From NCBI RefSeq assembly GCF_016342705.1, contig NZ_JAEINV010000006.1, positions 39,344 through 103,343 on the forward strand: DNA of 64,000 bases, given 5' to 3'. Below, piece after piece: positions 1 through 10,213 of the stretch. A program made the translations under genes and the position numbers. Within the stretch, counting starts at the first letter, position 1; each line of letters starts with the position of its first letter. Below the pieces are notes generated by a model. It was not told the origin of the DNA. It ran no database searches and saw nothing but the letters and a program-made list of their open reading frames with translations. The DNA comes from Lutibacter sp. Lineage in GTDB: Bacteria; Bacteroidota; Bacteroidia; Flavobacteriales; Flavobacteriaceae.

Positions 1-1
1 T

Positions 2-625
2 AGTTATGTGGGCACAGTTTGTAACGATTATGGAGATTTTGAAATTACTGCAAAACTAAACGATTCCATATTATTTTCTTCCATTGAATTTGAATCAAAA
101 AAAATAAAGGTGACTGAAACAATGCTCCAATCAAAAAATATAACTATTTTTTTAATTCCTTCAATAACTCAATTAAAAGAAGTCTTTGTTGGCTTAACAG
201 GTAATTTAGCGTATGATATTAAAAATAAACCAAAAGATACCATTCCTACTCACACATTTTCATTTACAAAAGCAGATTTAAAAAAGGATTTAGGCCCAGA
301 TATTCACGGTCCAAAAAGCGCTCCTTTTGTAGGTCCGTTTAAGCCGTTACCGCCAACGGTATCCATTCCAAATTTTGCCTATGAAAAAGAACAACGCTTA
401 AAACGTGAAATTGCCAAATTAAAAGAGTTTCCTATAAAAATTAGAAGAGAATTAGGAATTAAATTTTTTACTGAAAAATTAAACATTCCTGAAGAAAAAA
501 TTGATAACTTTATTAATTACTGTGAATATAGAGATGTTATAAAAAAATACTATGAAAAAAGATTATTTGAGGTTATTGATATATTTAAGGATGAGAGCAT
601 TCCTTATAATGCCATTAAAGAATAA
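2..625 (+). CDS. CarboxypepD_reg-like domain protein, 5' partial
   Basis: The reading frame is open to the left edge (codons for S-Y precede the GTG at 8), so the N-terminus and any signal peptide lie outside the window. The motif GTVCNDYGDFEI followed by SILFSSIEFESKKI is the typical beta-sandwich pattern of CarboxypepD_reg-like domains, which in Bacteroidota are common at the N-terminus of exported and TonB-linked proteins. A Pro/Lys-rich linker and a charged helical tail (about residues 125-205) follow. The next gene encodes the same architecture and starts inside the 3' end of this one, so the two look like a duplicated, co-transcribed pair. No enzymatic motif is visible; specific function unknown. 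Confidence 0.7.
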   Translation, partial: SYVGTVCNDYGDFEITAKLNDSILFSSIEFESKKIKVTETMLQSKNITIFLIPSITQLKEVFVGLTGNLAYDIKNKPKDTIPTHTFSFTKADLKKDLGPDIHGPKSAPFVGPFKPLPPTVSIPNFAYEKEQRLKREIAKLKEFPIKIRRELGIKFFTEKLNIPEEKIDNFINYCEYRDVIKKYYEKRLFEVIDIFKDESIPYNAIKE

Positions 626-1382
626 GAACGTAAGTATTGCCCTTTTTTTTATGGTTGTTTTATCAACTACGTATGCGCAACAACAAGAAGCAATACATGG
701 AATTGTTAAGTCCGAAGCTACTGTATTACAAGATATTAACATCATAAACAAAACTAAAAATTTAGGAACCTCAAGCAATGCTAACGGTGAATTTACTATG
801 CATGTTTCCGAAGGAGATTCTATTCAGTTTTCTTCCATAAATTATAAAACAAGAATTATTGCAATATCCTTAAACCACTTAAAAACAAAACAAATAATAA
901 TTTTTTTAGAACCCGGTTTAAATGAATTAGATGAAATTGCTATTGAACAAAAAGTACGATTAGATTTTGGTAAAGTTGCACTTCCAAAAGATGCTATTTT
1001 TGAAAAAGATGAAATAGATTTAAAGGCAGCTCCAAATGCACGAAATTTAACAGACCCAACAAGTCCTGCTGGAAGTAACACGGGTAATATATTGGGAGTT
1101 ATTACTTTAATTTCAGATATCATTTTCGAAAAATCAAGAGAGCGCAAAAAAGAAGAAAAAAAAATGGTGCAACTTCAACAAAATTTCTCCAATACTATAC
1201 TTGATAAATACGGTGAAGAATTTTTCACAAAAGGTTTAAATATCCATAAAAATGATGTGTATTTATTTATAGATTTCTGCAATGATAATGGCTTAAAAGA
1301 ATACTATTTAAGTGATGAGTTTACCACCAAAAATTTTATAGTACTTCAAAGCAAAAAGTTTTTAGAAATAAAAAAACAGTAG
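609..1382 (+). CDS. Exported CarboxypepD_reg-like domain protein
   Basis: A 257-aa protein. I chose the ATG at 609 over upstream in-frame starts because it places a clean Sec signal peptide (MPLKNKNVSIALFFMVVLS then TTYAQQQ) at the N-terminus. It overlaps the previous gene by 17 bp, which indicates translational coupling. After the signal, HGIVKSEATVLQDINI and SSNANGEFTMHV mark a CarboxypepD_reg-like beta-sandwich (about residues 30-115). The C-terminal part is helical and charged (SRERKKEEKK) and resembles the tail of the preceding protein (FFTKGLN versus FFTEKLN). It is probably periplasmic or outer-membrane associated. No catalytic motif is seen and the function is unknown. Confidence 0.75.
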   Translation: MPLKNKNVSIALFFMVVLSTTYAQQQEAIHGIVKSEATVLQDINIINKTKNLGTSSNANGEFTMHVSEGDSIQFSSINYKTRIIAISLNHLKTKQIIIFLEPGLNELDEIAIEQKVRLDFGKVALPKDAIFEKDEIDLKAAPNARNLTDPTSPAGSNTGNILGVITLISDIIFEKSRERKKEEKKMVQLQQNFSNTILDKYGEEFFTKGLNIHKNDVYLFIDFCNDNGLKEYYLSDEFTTKNFIVLQSKKFLEIKKQ

Positions 1383-1443
1383 TTTTTTGATAACCCATTT
1401 GAATTATATGGAACGCTTTTTGTTAATTAGCAAAAAAGAATTT

Positions 1444-1944
1444 ATGAAATACCAAAAATATGTAATACTACTTATCATAGCTCCTTTATTGGCCTTCTCT
1501 GTACACAAATATTACATCAGTTTGTGTGAAGTTGAATATGTTGAAGAAAAAAAATCTGTTCAAATAATTATCAGTCATTTTATTGATGATTTGGAAATTA
1601 CCTTAAATAACGAGCATAAAAAAGATTTTTTTTTAGCTACCAACAAAGAAGCTAAAAACATTCAAGAAATTTATGAAGATTACCTTCACAAACATTTAAA
1701 ATTTACCATCAATCAAAAACCAGCACAATATCAATTTATAGGAAAAGAATATGATGATGATTTGGTGCGTTTTTATTTAGAAATCCCAAACGTTCAAAAA
1801 CTAAATTCTATAGAAATTGAAAACACTTGTCTTATTAAAGATTTTGAAGATCAACAAAACATTATTAAAATAAAAGTAAAGAAATTCAACAAAACATTTT
1901 ATTTAACTAAAAGTAATGTGAAAGGTTTGTTAAAATTTCAATAA
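1444..1944 (+). CDS. DUF6702 family exported protein
   Basis: A 166-aa protein when started at the ATG at 1444, which gives a short hydrophobic export signal (YVILLIIAPLLAFSVHKYY). An upstream ATG at 1408 would add 12 residues and cannot be excluded. The segment HKYYISLCEVEYVEEKKSVQ followed by a ddLE-type motif (DDLEITLN) is characteristic of the Bacteroidota DUF6702 family. Known members are of unknown function and are often found directly upstream of an M1-family metallopeptidase, as here. The gap to the next start is 60 bp, so co-transcription is possible. Confidence 0.7.
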   Translation: MKYQKYVILLIIAPLLAFSVHKYYISLCEVEYVEEKKSVQIIISHFIDDLEITLNNEHKKDFFLATNKEAKNIQEIYEDYLHKHLKFTINQKPAQYQFIGKEYDDDLVRFYLEIPNVQKLNSIEIENTCLIKDFEDQQNIIKIKVKKFNKTFYLTKSNVKGLLKFQ

Positions 1945-2004
1945 AAAAAGCACTTTTCTGTTAAAATGAATTATTTTCGAATGTAAATCCTATTAGCTTC
2001 AAAA

Positions 2005-4275
2005 ATGAAAAAAATTACATTAGCAATACTATCTTTAGTATTCTTATCCTCTACCCTTTTTGCTCAAGAAAATACACAAGAAAAAGTTAGACAAAAAGGT
2101 CACTACAATAGTAGTAAATTTAAACAACTAGACGAAGAATTGCCAACTCCAAATAAGCAACACATGGCTTCCGGAGCGCCTGGTTATGAATATACCCAGC
2201 AGCAAGTTGATTATAAAATGACTATTATTTTAGATGATGAAAATCAAAAAATATTTGGAGAAGAAACCATTACGTATCACAATAATTCTAAAGATGCATT
2301 AGACTATTTATGGGTGCAATTAGATCAAAATATGCGCGCTCCAAACTCTAAAACAAATGATGTTAGTGGCGGCGGACCAGATGCATTATATACGCCAGCA
2401 AAATTTACTAAAATGTTTATGGGAAAACCTTTTCAAGGAGGTTTTAATATTGATTATATAAAAGATGTGAATGGAAATCCACTTAGCTATATGATTAATT
2501 TCACCATGATGCGTGTAGATTTACCGAAACCATTAGCAGCTGGAGAAAAATTTATTTTCAACATAAAATGGTGGTATAATATTAATGATTATATGGCAGA
2601 CCGAGGAAGATCTGGTTATGAGCCATTTCCTGATGGCAATAATTTATATATTATTGCGCAGTTTTTTCCTCGCCTAGCAGTTTACAATAATGTAAAGGGT
2701 TGGCAAAATTTACAATTTTGGGGACGTAGTGAATTTGCTTTAGAATTTGGAAATTATGATGTTTCAATTACAACGCCAAAAGATCACATATTAAACGCAA
2801 CAGGCGTTATTCAAAACCCAAAAGAAGTATTTACAAAAGAGCAAAATAAAAGATACGAAAGTTCAAAAACATCGTTTGATAAACCTGTTTTTATTGTCAC
2901 TCCAGAAGAAGCGCTTGAAGCTGAAAAAAGTAAAAATACAGCAACTAAAACCTGGAAATTTTATGCAGAAAATGTGCGTGATTTTGCATTTTCATCATCA
3001 AGAAAATTTATTTGGGATGCAATGGCTGTAGATTTTAATGGAAAAACTGTTATGGCTTATTCCTTATATCCAAAAGAAGGAAATCCCTTATGGGAAGAAC
3101 ATTCAACACGTGTGATTGCAAATACTTTGAAAGTATATTCTGAAAGTACTTTTGATTATCCGTATCCACACGCAACTTCTATAAATGCTGAACGCCAAGG
3201 AATGGAATACCCAATGATTTGTTGGAATGGCGGACGACCAGATGAAAATGGAAAATATAATGATAGAACTAAAAAAGGAATGATTGGTGTAATTACACAC
3301 GAAGTTGGTCACAACTTTTTTCCTATGATTGTGAATTCCGATGAACGTGAATGGACGTGGATGGATGAAGGTATTAACTCTTTTGTTGAAATATTAGCAG
3401 AATATAAATACGATCCAGAGTTGTTTCCGTTATCTAAATATCCAAAAAATATTGTTGGCTATATGTCTGGAGATCAAGATCAATTATCTCCAATTATGAC
3501 GCAAGGTGACAATGTTTTTAATTTTGGTTCAAATGCGTATGCAAAACCTGCTGCTGGATTATTTATGTTACGCCAAACTATTATGGGGCCTGAAATGTTT
3601 GATCACGCCTTTAAAACCTACGCAAAACGCTGGAAATTTAAACACCCAACTCCTGCTGATTTCTTTAGAACTATGGAAGATGCTTCTGCTATGGATTTAG
3701 ACTGGTTTTGGAGAGGCTGGTTTTATACAACAGGCAATAATGATATAGGAATTAAAGAAGTAAAAAAATACCACGTTACTGATAAACCAACTGAACAAGC
3801 CGAAAATTTAGCAAAAAGATATGGAATTACTGTAGATCAATTACCTCCATCTTTATATTTAGTTTCAGAAGATAGTAAAGAATATACCGATGATTTAAAA
3901 GGTAAAAAACCTGAAGATTACACCGTATTAAATAACTATTTACAAGATAATTTTTCTGCAGAAGAAAAAGCAACTTTAAAAGCTCCAAAGTATTTTTACG
4001 AATTAGTTTTTGATAAACCAGGAGATTTAGTAATGCCAATAATTGTAGAGTTTGAATATGAAGATGGCTCTAAAGAACGCAAACAATATCCAGCTGAAAT
4101 TTGGAGATTAAATGATAATGAAGTAACAAAAGTTTTTCCATCAAGCAAAGTAATTAGTAAAATAACAATAGATCCTGATGAAGAAACAGCCGATGTTGAT
4201 ACAAGCAACAACAGCTGGCCAAAAAACACCGAAACACAATTTGATAACTTCAAAAAAAATCAAATAAAAGGATAA
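2005..4275 (+). CDS. M1 family zinc metallopeptidase, copy 1
   Basis: A 756-aa secreted gluzincin peptidase. A Sec signal (KITLAILSLVFLSSTLFAQ) is followed by an N-terminal beta domain and the catalytic domain. The zinc site is HEVGH at residues 432-436, with the third ligand Glu455 18 residues further on in WTWMDEG. The exopeptidase GxMEN-type motif appears as QGMEYP. M1 enzymes remove N-terminal amino acids from peptides; periplasmic or surface peptide scavenging is likely. The C-terminal 150 residues are unusual, lysine- and proline-rich, and almost identical in the downstream paralogue. The gene ends in a strong terminator. No specific substrate can be inferred. Confidence 0.88.
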   Translation: MKKITLAILSLVFLSSTLFAQENTQEKVRQKGHYNSSKFKQLDEELPTPNKQHMASGAPGYEYTQQQVDYKMTIILDDENQKIFGEETITYHNNSKDALDYLWVQLDQNMRAPNSKTNDVSGGGPDALYTPAKFTKMFMGKPFQGGFNIDYIKDVNGNPLSYMINFTMMRVDLPKPLAAGEKFIFNIKWWYNINDYMADRGRSGYEPFPDGNNLYIIAQFFPRLAVYNNVKGWQNLQFWGRSEFALEFGNYDVSITTPKDHILNATGVIQNPKEVFTKEQNKRYESSKTSFDKPVFIVTPEEALEAEKSKNTATKTWKFYAENVRDFAFSSSRKFIWDAMAVDFNGKTVMAYSLYPKEGNPLWEEHSTRVIANTLKVYSESTFDYPYPHATSINAERQGMEYPMICWNGGRPDENGKYNDRTKKGMIGVITHEVGHNFFPMIVNSDEREWTWMDEGINSFVEILAEYKYDPELFPLSKYPKNIVGYMSGDQDQLSPIMTQGDNVFNFGSNAYAKPAAGLFMLRQTIMGPEMFDHAFKTYAKRWKFKHPTPADFFRTMEDASAMDLDWFWRGWFYTTGNNDIGIKEVKKYHVTDKPTEQAENLAKRYGITVDQLPPSLYLVSEDSKEYTDDLKGKKPEDYTVLNNYLQDNFSAEEKATLKAPKYFYELVFDKPGDLVMPIIVEFEYEDGSKERKQYPAEIWRLNDNEVTKVFPSSKVISKITIDPDEETADVDTSNNSWPKNTETQFDNFKKNQIKG

Positions 4276-4280
4276 TAGTA

Positions 4281-4306
4281 AGCCACTCTATGAGTGGCTT
4301 TTTTTA
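4281..4306 (+). terminator. Rho-independent terminator after M1 peptidase copy 1
   Basis: Stem AGCCACTC/GAGTGGCT (4281-4288 and 4292-4299) with a 3-nt loop, followed by a T-run, six bases after the stop codon. It separates the two tandem peptidase genes into individual transcripts. Confidence 0.85.
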
Positions 4307-4349
4307 TTTCAACCTTTTCACTACTTTAGAAAATTAATTATGACTACTT

Positions 4350-6605
4350 ATGAAAAAATTTATTTCCATCACATTATTACTTTTAATAAGTTTAAATCTC
4401 TCCTTTTCCCAAGAAATCAAGAAAAAAGGACATTACAACATCAGTAAGTTTAAACAATTAGATGAAGAGTTACCAACACCAAATACTGAACATAATGCAT
4501 CTGGTGCACCTGGATATGAATATTCGCAACAGCAAGTAGACTATAAAATGGATATTATTTTGGATGATGAAAACCAACGAATTTATGGTGAAGAAACAAT
4601 TACATATCACAATAATTCAAAGGACAGCTTAGAATATCTTTGGGTTCAGCTCGATCAAAATATGAGAGCTCCAGATTCCAAAACACCCGATTTAAGAAAT
4701 GAAAATGTTGGAACACTCTACTCTCCTGAACAATTTTCAAAAAAATATATGCAAGCACCTTTTAATGGTGGTTTTAAAATTGATTTTGTTAAAAATATTG
4801 ATGGTAGCAATGCATCCTATCATATTAATGAAACAATGATGCGTTTAAATTTAGACAAGCCATTAGCTTCTGGCAGTACGTTTTCTTTTAAAATAAAATG
4901 GTGGTACAACATCAATAACCACGTTACACAAGGAGGAAGATCTGGTTTTGAACACTTTCCTGAAGATGGAAATAACAGTTATGTAATTGCTCAATTTTTT
5001 CCAAGATTATGTGTTTACAATAATGTTGAAGGTTGGCAAAATAAGCAATTTTATGGCAGAAGTGAATTTGCATTAGAATTTGGAAATTATGAAGTAAACA
5101 TAACCACCCCAAAAGATCATATGTTAGGTGCAACAGGCGTTTTAAAAAATGAAAGTGAAGTTCTCACCAAAACGCAACAAAAAAGATTGGCTGAAGCAAG
5201 AAAATCTTTTAAAAAACCAGTTATAATTGTAACGCAAGAAGAAGCTACTGAAATAGAAAAAACCAACATTAAAGAAACCAAAACTTGGAAATTTTATGCA
5301 GAAAATGTGCGTGATTATGCGTTTGCAAGTTCTCGTAAATTTATTTGGGATGCCATGGCCGTTGATATTAATGGAAGAACTGTAATGGCATATTCTTATT
5401 ATTCAAAAGAAGCCAATCCATTATATGGCGATCATTCTACCAGAGCTACAGCGCAAACACTAAAAACATATTCTAAACATACATTTGATTATCCGTACCA
5501 CAAAGCCATTTCTGTTGATGGACAAATGGGAATGGAATATCCGCAAATTTGTTTTAATCCAGGAAGACCAAATCCAGATGGAACTTATAATGATCGTACA
5601 AAATATAGAATGATTGGCGTAACTATTCACGAAGTTGGTCATAACTTTTTTCCAATGATTATTAATTCTGATGAGCGCAAATGGACGTGGATGGATGAAG
5701 GTTTAAATTCTTTTGTGCAAATGTTAGCACAACAAGATTATGAAGAAAATTATCCACTAAACAGAGGTTTACCAAAAAATATTGTGGAGTATATGAAAGG
5801 TGATCAATCACAATTATCTCCAATTATGTCGGAAGGTGAAGATTTGTATGAATTTGGAAACAATGCCTATGCAAAACCAGCTGCCGGACTTTGGATGTTA
5901 CGACATACCATTATGGGACCTGAGTTGTTTGATTTTGCTTTTAAAACGTATGCAAATAGATGGAAATTTAAACACCCAAAACCTGCAGATTTTTTTAGAT
6001 CTATGGAAGATGCTTCTGCAATGGATTTAGATTGGTTTTGGAGAGGCTGGTTTTTTACAACAGATAATAATGATATTGGTATTAAAGAAGTTAAAAAATA
6101 CCATATAACCGACAAACCAACTGAACAAGCTGAAAACTTAGCAAAAAGATATGGAATAACTATAGAACAATTGCCACCATCTTTATATTTAGTTTCTGAA
6201 GACAGTAAAGAATATTCCGAAGAATTAAAAGGAAAAAAACCAGAAGATTATAGCGTTTTAAATACCTATATTGAACAAAATTTTACTGCAGAAGAAAAAG
6301 CTACTTTAAAATCTCCAAAGTATTTTTACGAATTAACTTTTGATAAACCCGGAGGGTTAGTAATGCCAATAATTGTAGAATTTGAATACGAAGATGGATC
6401 CAAAGAACGCAAACAATATCCAGCTGAAATTTGGCGATTAAATGATGCTGAAGTGACAAAAGTTTTCCCGTCTAGTAAAACAATTGTAAAAATTACTGTA
6501 GATCCAGATGAAGAAACTGCCGATGTAGATACAAGTAATAATAGCTGGCCTAAAACAACTGAAACACAATTTGAAGAATTTAAAAGAAATCAAATTAAAG
6601 GATAA
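4350..6605 (+). CDS. M1 family zinc metallopeptidase, copy 2
   Basis: A 751-aa paralogue of the preceding gene in the same orientation. It has a signal peptide (FISITLLLLISLNLSFSQ), the zinc motif HEVGH at 427-431 with Glu450, and the variant GMEYP motif. Alignment by eye shows the two proteins are collinear throughout. The C-terminal part (from DWFWRGWF to the shared end NQIKG) is more conserved than the N-terminal part, which points to recent tandem duplication, selection on the tail, or gene conversion. Both copies keep all catalytic residues, so both should be active; divergence around the substrate-binding N-domain would allow different specificities. Confidence 0.88.
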   Translation: MKKFISITLLLLISLNLSFSQEIKKKGHYNISKFKQLDEELPTPNTEHNASGAPGYEYSQQQVDYKMDIILDDENQRIYGEETITYHNNSKDSLEYLWVQLDQNMRAPDSKTPDLRNENVGTLYSPEQFSKKYMQAPFNGGFKIDFVKNIDGSNASYHINETMMRLNLDKPLASGSTFSFKIKWWYNINNHVTQGGRSGFEHFPEDGNNSYVIAQFFPRLCVYNNVEGWQNKQFYGRSEFALEFGNYEVNITTPKDHMLGATGVLKNESEVLTKTQQKRLAEARKSFKKPVIIVTQEEATEIEKTNIKETKTWKFYAENVRDYAFASSRKFIWDAMAVDINGRTVMAYSYYSKEANPLYGDHSTRATAQTLKTYSKHTFDYPYHKAISVDGQMGMEYPQICFNPGRPNPDGTYNDRTKYRMIGVTIHEVGHNFFPMIINSDERKWTWMDEGLNSFVQMLAQQDYEENYPLNRGLPKNIVEYMKGDQSQLSPIMSEGEDLYEFGNNAYAKPAAGLWMLRHTIMGPELFDFAFKTYANRWKFKHPKPADFFRSMEDASAMDLDWFWRGWFFTTDNNDIGIKEVKKYHITDKPTEQAENLAKRYGITIEQLPPSLYLVSEDSKEYSEELKGKKPEDYSVLNTYIEQNFTAEEKATLKSPKYFYELTFDKPGGLVMPIIVEFEYEDGSKERKQYPAEIWRLNDAEVTKVFPSSKTIVKITVDPDEETADVDTSNNSWPKTTETQFEEFKRNQIKG

Positions 6606-6612
6606 AAAAAAA

Positions 6613-6637
6613 ACCGCTCAAATGAGCGGTTTTTTTT
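6613..6637. terminator. Bidirectional terminator between M1 peptidase and lgt
   Basis: Stem ACCGCTCA/TGAGCGGT (6613-6620 and 6623-6630) flanked by an A-run on the left and a T-run on the right. It can therefore terminate both the plus-strand peptidase gene and the minus-strand lgt operon, which converge here. Confidence 0.85.
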
Positions 6638-6639
6638 AT

Positions 6640-7458
6640 TTATTCTTTTTTTCGAAACATAAAATAGAGTCCTATAATAATTAAAGGAATACTTAAAATT
6701 TGTCCCGTATTTAATCCTAAAATCCAATTTTCACCACCTTCAACTTGCTTTTCCTTAAAGAATTCAACCATAAATCTGGCCGACCAAAGTAATGCAAAAA
6801 ACAATCCGAAAATATACCCAAGCTTTTGCTTTTTATCTGTTTTCCAATACACAAACATTAATATTCCAAAAATAATTAAGTAACAAAATGCTTCATATAA
6901 TTGTGCAGGATGACGCGGAAAATCTTCACCCAATCTTTTAAATACAAATCCAAAATCTGAATTGGTAGGTTTACCAATAATTTCAGAATTCATTAAATTC
7001 CCAATTCTTATAAAAACTCCAGCAATAGCAACAGGAATAGCTACTCTATCTAAAATATATAATAATGGTTCTTTTAATACTTTTTTGCTATAAAAATATA
7101 AAGCTGTTATAATTCCAATGGCCGCTCCGTGACTTGCTAAACCAGCAAAACCAGTAAATTCAAACTTTGGAGAAAAACGGAATGGTAAAATAACTTCTAA
7201 TGGTTTTCTCAATAAAAACTCTGGATCATAAAATAAAAAATGTCCAAGTCTAGCTCCTATCAGTGTAGCAATAACTACATAAATAAAGAGTGAATCTAAC
7301 TTTTCAATAGGAATTTTATCATTTATAAAAATTTTCTTCATTAAATGTAACCCTAACATAAATGCTATTACAAACATTAAGCTATAATAACGTAAAGCAA
7401 AAGAACCAATTTTAAAAATTTCTGGTGCTGGATTCCAATCTATTTGAAGTAATGTCAT
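6640..7458 (-). CDS. lgt: Prolipoprotein diacylglyceryl transferase
   Basis: A 272-aa polytopic inner-membrane enzyme that transfers diacylglyceryl from phosphatidylglycerol to the lipobox cysteine of prolipoproteins, the first step of lipoprotein maturation. The Lgt signature is visible as RIGNLMNSEIIGKPT, together with HPAQLYEA and the early GARLGH segment; several hydrophobic helices span the protein. Length is normal for the family. The window encodes many lipoproteins (for example the three prolyl isomerases near 16-18 kb) that would be substrates. It lies 30 bp downstream of yidD and is probably in one transcript with yidD and cysS. Confidence 0.95.
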   Translation of the reverse strand: MTLLQIDWNPAPEIFKIGSFALRYYSLMFVIAFMLGLHLMKKIFINDKIPIEKLDSLFIYVVIATLIGARLGHFLFYDPEFLLRKPLEVILPFRFSPKFEFTGFAGLASHGAAIGIITALYFYSKKVLKEPLLYILDRVAIPVAIAGVFIRIGNLMNSEIIGKPTNSDFGFVFKRLGEDFPRHPAQLYEAFCYLIIFGILMFVYWKTDKKQKLGYIFGLFFALLWSARFMVEFFKEKQVEGGENWILGLNTGQILSIPLIIIGLYFMFRKKE

Positions 7459-7488
7459 TATTTTTTATTTTATTATTAATTGTACTAA

Positions 7489-7749
7489 TTATTTTGATGT
7501 TTCTTTTTTCTCAATTTTATCTGGAACCGGATCAAAGCCACTTCCACCCCAAGGATGACAACTTCCAATTCGTTTTAGAGCTAGCCAACCTCCTTTAAAA
7601 ACACCGTGTTTTTGTAGCGCTTCTAACGTATAACTAGAGCACGTAGGTGAATACCTACAACTAGCTGGTGTATATGGCGAAATTGCTGCTTGGTAAAAAC
7701 GAACCAACCAAATAAACGGTATTGCTACTATTTTTGATATACTTTTCAA
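7489..7749 (-). CDS. yidD: Membrane protein insertion efficiency factor YidD
   Basis: An 86-aa protein with the diagnostic YidD pattern: a hydrophobic N-terminus, then [20 protein letters not shown] with its conserved cysteines and GGWLALKRI followed by [13 protein letters not shown]. YidD is a small membrane-associated protein that assists YidC-dependent insertion of inner-membrane proteins. Its start codon lies two bases after the cysS stop, so it is almost certainly translated from the cysS transcript. Elsewhere yidD usually sits in the rnpA-yidC region; here it is with cysS and lgt. Confidence 0.93.
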   Translation of the reverse strand: MKSISKIVAIPFIWLVRFYQAAISPYTPASCRYSPTCSSYTLEALQKHGVFKGGWLALKRIGSCHPWGGSGFDPVPDKIEKKETSK

Positions 7750-7750
7750 A

Positions 7751-9229
7751 TTAGTTTACTGAAAAAGTTGTTCCCTCTTTACCATCTTTTAATTGAATTC
7801 CTAAAACGGCCAATTCATCTCTAATTTTATCAGATAATGCCCAATCTTTATTATCTCTGGCCTCTTTTCTCATGGTGATTAACAATTCAACAACACCCGA
7901 TAATTTATCAGAAGAATCTTCTTGCATATCATTTTTTAAACCTAAGACATCAAAAACAAACGCATTTATGGTTATTTTAAAATTCTGCAAATCATCTGCT
8001 GTTAATGTTTCTTTTTTATCAATTAACAAATTTACATATTTTACTGCTTCAAATAAATTTGCAATTAAAATTGGACTGTTAAAATCATCATTTAAAGCGT
8101 CGTAACATTTTTGTTTCCAAGAATTTATATCAATTGAAGATGCTTTAGATGCTTCAATTTTGCTTAAACTATTAACCGCTTCCATTAATTTCAAATAACC
8201 TTTTTCTGAAGCTTCAATTCCTGCACTTGTAAAATCTAAAATACTTCTGTAATGTGCTTGTAACATAAAAAAACGAGTAGCACTTGGTGAAAATGCTTTT
8301 GGCAATATTTTATTATCGCCAGTAAAAATTTCATCAGGTAAAATATAATTCCCTGTTGATTTCGCCATCTTCATTCCGTTTAATATCAACATATTAGCGT
8401 GCAACCAATAATTTACAGGTTTCACTTTATTTTTAACTTGCGATTGTGCAATTTCACATTCGTGATGTGGAAATTTTAAATCCATTCCACCACCGTGAAT
8501 ATCAAAAGTTTCCCCTAAATACTTTGTACTCATTGCTGTACACTCTAAATGCCAACCAGGAAAACCATCGCTCCAAGGAGAAGGCCAACGCATAATGTGT
8601 TGTGGCTCCGCTTTTTTCCAAAGTGCAAAATCTTGTGGATTTTTCTTATCACTTTGTCCGTCAAGTTCTCTTGTATTATGAATAGAATCTTCAATATTTC
8701 TACCAGAAAGTATTCCGTAATGTTCAGTTTCATTGTATTTTAACACATCAAAATAAACCGATCCATTTATTTCATAAGCCAACCCTTTGTTTAAAATATC
8801 TTTAATTATTTCAATTTGTTCTACAATATGTCCAGTGGCTGTTGGTTCAATACTTGGTGGTAAATTATTTATTTTTTGAAGAATATTATGAAAATCAACC
8901 GTATACCGTTGTACCACTTCCATGGGTTCAATTTGTTCTAAACGTGCTTTTTTAGCAATTCTATCTTCACCTACGTCTGCATCATTTTCTAAATGACCTG
9001 CATCGGTAATATTACGAACATAGCGAACTTTATATCCCAAATGTTTTAAATAACGGAAAATTAAATCGAAAGACATAAAAGTTCTTACATTTCCTAAATG
9101 CACGTTACTATATACTGTTGGTCCACATACATACATTCCTACATTTCCTTCAACAATTGGCACAAATAACTCCTTAGATTTACTTAATGAGTTGTATATT
9201 TTTAACTGATTTGTTTTGTATAATTCCAT
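7751..9229 (-). CDS. cysS: Cysteinyl-tRNA synthetase
   Basis: A 492-aa class I aminoacyl-tRNA synthetase that charges tRNA-Cys. The zinc/substrate cysteine motif MYVCGPTVY (Cys35), the HIGH-type motif HLGN (44-47), LECTAMS and HHECEIA, and the KMSKS-type loop as KMAKS are all present in the expected order. The C-terminal domain contains the usual [17 protein letters not shown] segment. Length is as expected for bacterial CysS. It is first gene of the minus-strand cysS-yidD-lgt run. Confidence 0.96.
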   Translation of the reverse strand: MELYKTNQLKIYNSLSKSKELFVPIVEGNVGMYVCGPTVYSNVHLGNVRTFMSFDLIFRYLKHLGYKVRYVRNITDAGHLENDADVGEDRIAKKARLEQIEPMEVVQRYTVDFHNILQKINNLPPSIEPTATGHIVEQIEIIKDILNKGLAYEINGSVYFDVLKYNETEHYGILSGRNIEDSIHNTRELDGQSDKKNPQDFALWKKAEPQHIMRWPSPWSDGFPGWHLECTAMSTKYLGETFDIHGGGMDLKFPHHECEIAQSQVKNKVKPVNYWLHANMLILNGMKMAKSTGNYILPDEIFTGDNKILPKAFSPSATRFFMLQAHYRSILDFTSAGIEASEKGYLKLMEAVNSLSKIEASKASSIDINSWKQKCYDALNDDFNSPILIANLFEAVKYVNLLIDKKETLTADDLQNFKITINAFVFDVLGLKNDMQEDSSDKLSGVVELLITMRKEARDNKDWALSDKIRDELAVLGIQLKDGKEGTTFSVN

Positions 9230-9499
9230 TAATTACTGCTTGAATTTAAAGTGGTAAAGATAATAACAATTACGTAATGGAAAAATTTAAACTTTTATTA
9301 AAAATTATGTGAACAAATGGTATTTATGAAACACTTAAAAACAAGATATTAGGTTTTATATTTTTATTTAATTCAACCCACTTTCACTACTAAATCTATA
9401 AATTCAAAACTTTTGCGCTGTGTTACATTTATGTAATATAATTATTCTAATTTTACATAAATTTTGAAAAATCCAATTCATAAAAATTATTGAAAAATA

Positions 9500-10213
9500 A
9501 TGACGTACGAATTTACCATTATTGTTCCTGTTTTTAACGAGGAAGACAATCTTAAACGCGTTGAGCAAGAGCTTTCTAACTATATAAAAATTGCCACAAA
9601 AAAAACAAAAATTTTATTTGTAAATGATGGCAGTAAAGATAAAAGTCAGCAATTAATTGAAGAAATTTGTGCTGGAAATTCAGATTTCAGCTTTATAAAT
9701 TTCGAAAAAAATTGTGGTTTAAGTGCCGCTATCGCTGCAGGATTTAAACATACTGACACCGAGTTAGTTGGTTATATTGATTCCGATTTACAAACGGCTC
9801 CTGAAGATTTTAATTTATTATTAGCAGCAATAGAAAACTACGAATTGGTTACTGGAGTGAGAGCTAATAGAAAAGATTCGTTTGTTAAAAATATGTCGTC
9901 AACAATAGCGAACGGAATTAGACGAGCATTTACACACGATGGAATGGATGACACTGGCTGTCCGTTAAAAGTTATTAAAACAGATTTCGCCAAAAATATT
10001 CCAATGTTTAAAGGTTTACATCGTTTTTTACCTGCTATGATTTTATTACAAAATGGCAGAATTAAACAAATACCTGTACAACATTTTCCAAGAATTGCAG
10101 GAGTTGCTAAATATGGTTTATGGAATCGTTTATTAGGACCTTTAGTAGATTGTTTTGCATATGTATGGATGAAAAAGAAATACATAAATTATAATATTGC
10201 AAACAAAGGTTAA
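9500..10213 (+). CDS. GT2 family glycosyltransferase (DPM1/ArnC-like)
   Basis: A 237-aa GT-A fold enzyme: TIIVPVFNEEDNL at the N-terminus, LFVNDGSKD for nucleotide binding, and the metal-binding DSD in YIDSDLQTAPED. It lacks the C-terminal membrane helices of full-size DPM synthases, so it is probably a peripheral membrane enzyme. By family it would transfer a sugar from a nucleotide donor to a polyprenyl phosphate. Its stop codon shares one base with the next start, which tightly couples it to a LAB_N membrane protein. The downstream ArnT-like enzymes would use such a lipid-linked sugar. The donor sugar is unknown. Confidence 0.88.
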   Translation: MTYEFTIIVPVFNEEDNLKRVEQELSNYIKIATKKTKILFVNDGSKDKSQQLIEEICAGNSDFSFINFEKNCGLSAAIAAGFKHTDTELVGYIDSDLQTAPEDFNLLLAAIENYELVTGVRANRKDSFVKNMSSTIANGIRRAFTHDGMDDTGCPLKVIKTDFAKNIPMFKGLHRFLPAMILLQNGRIKQIPVQHFPRIAGVAKYGLWNRLLGPLVDCFAYVWMKKKYINYNIANKG

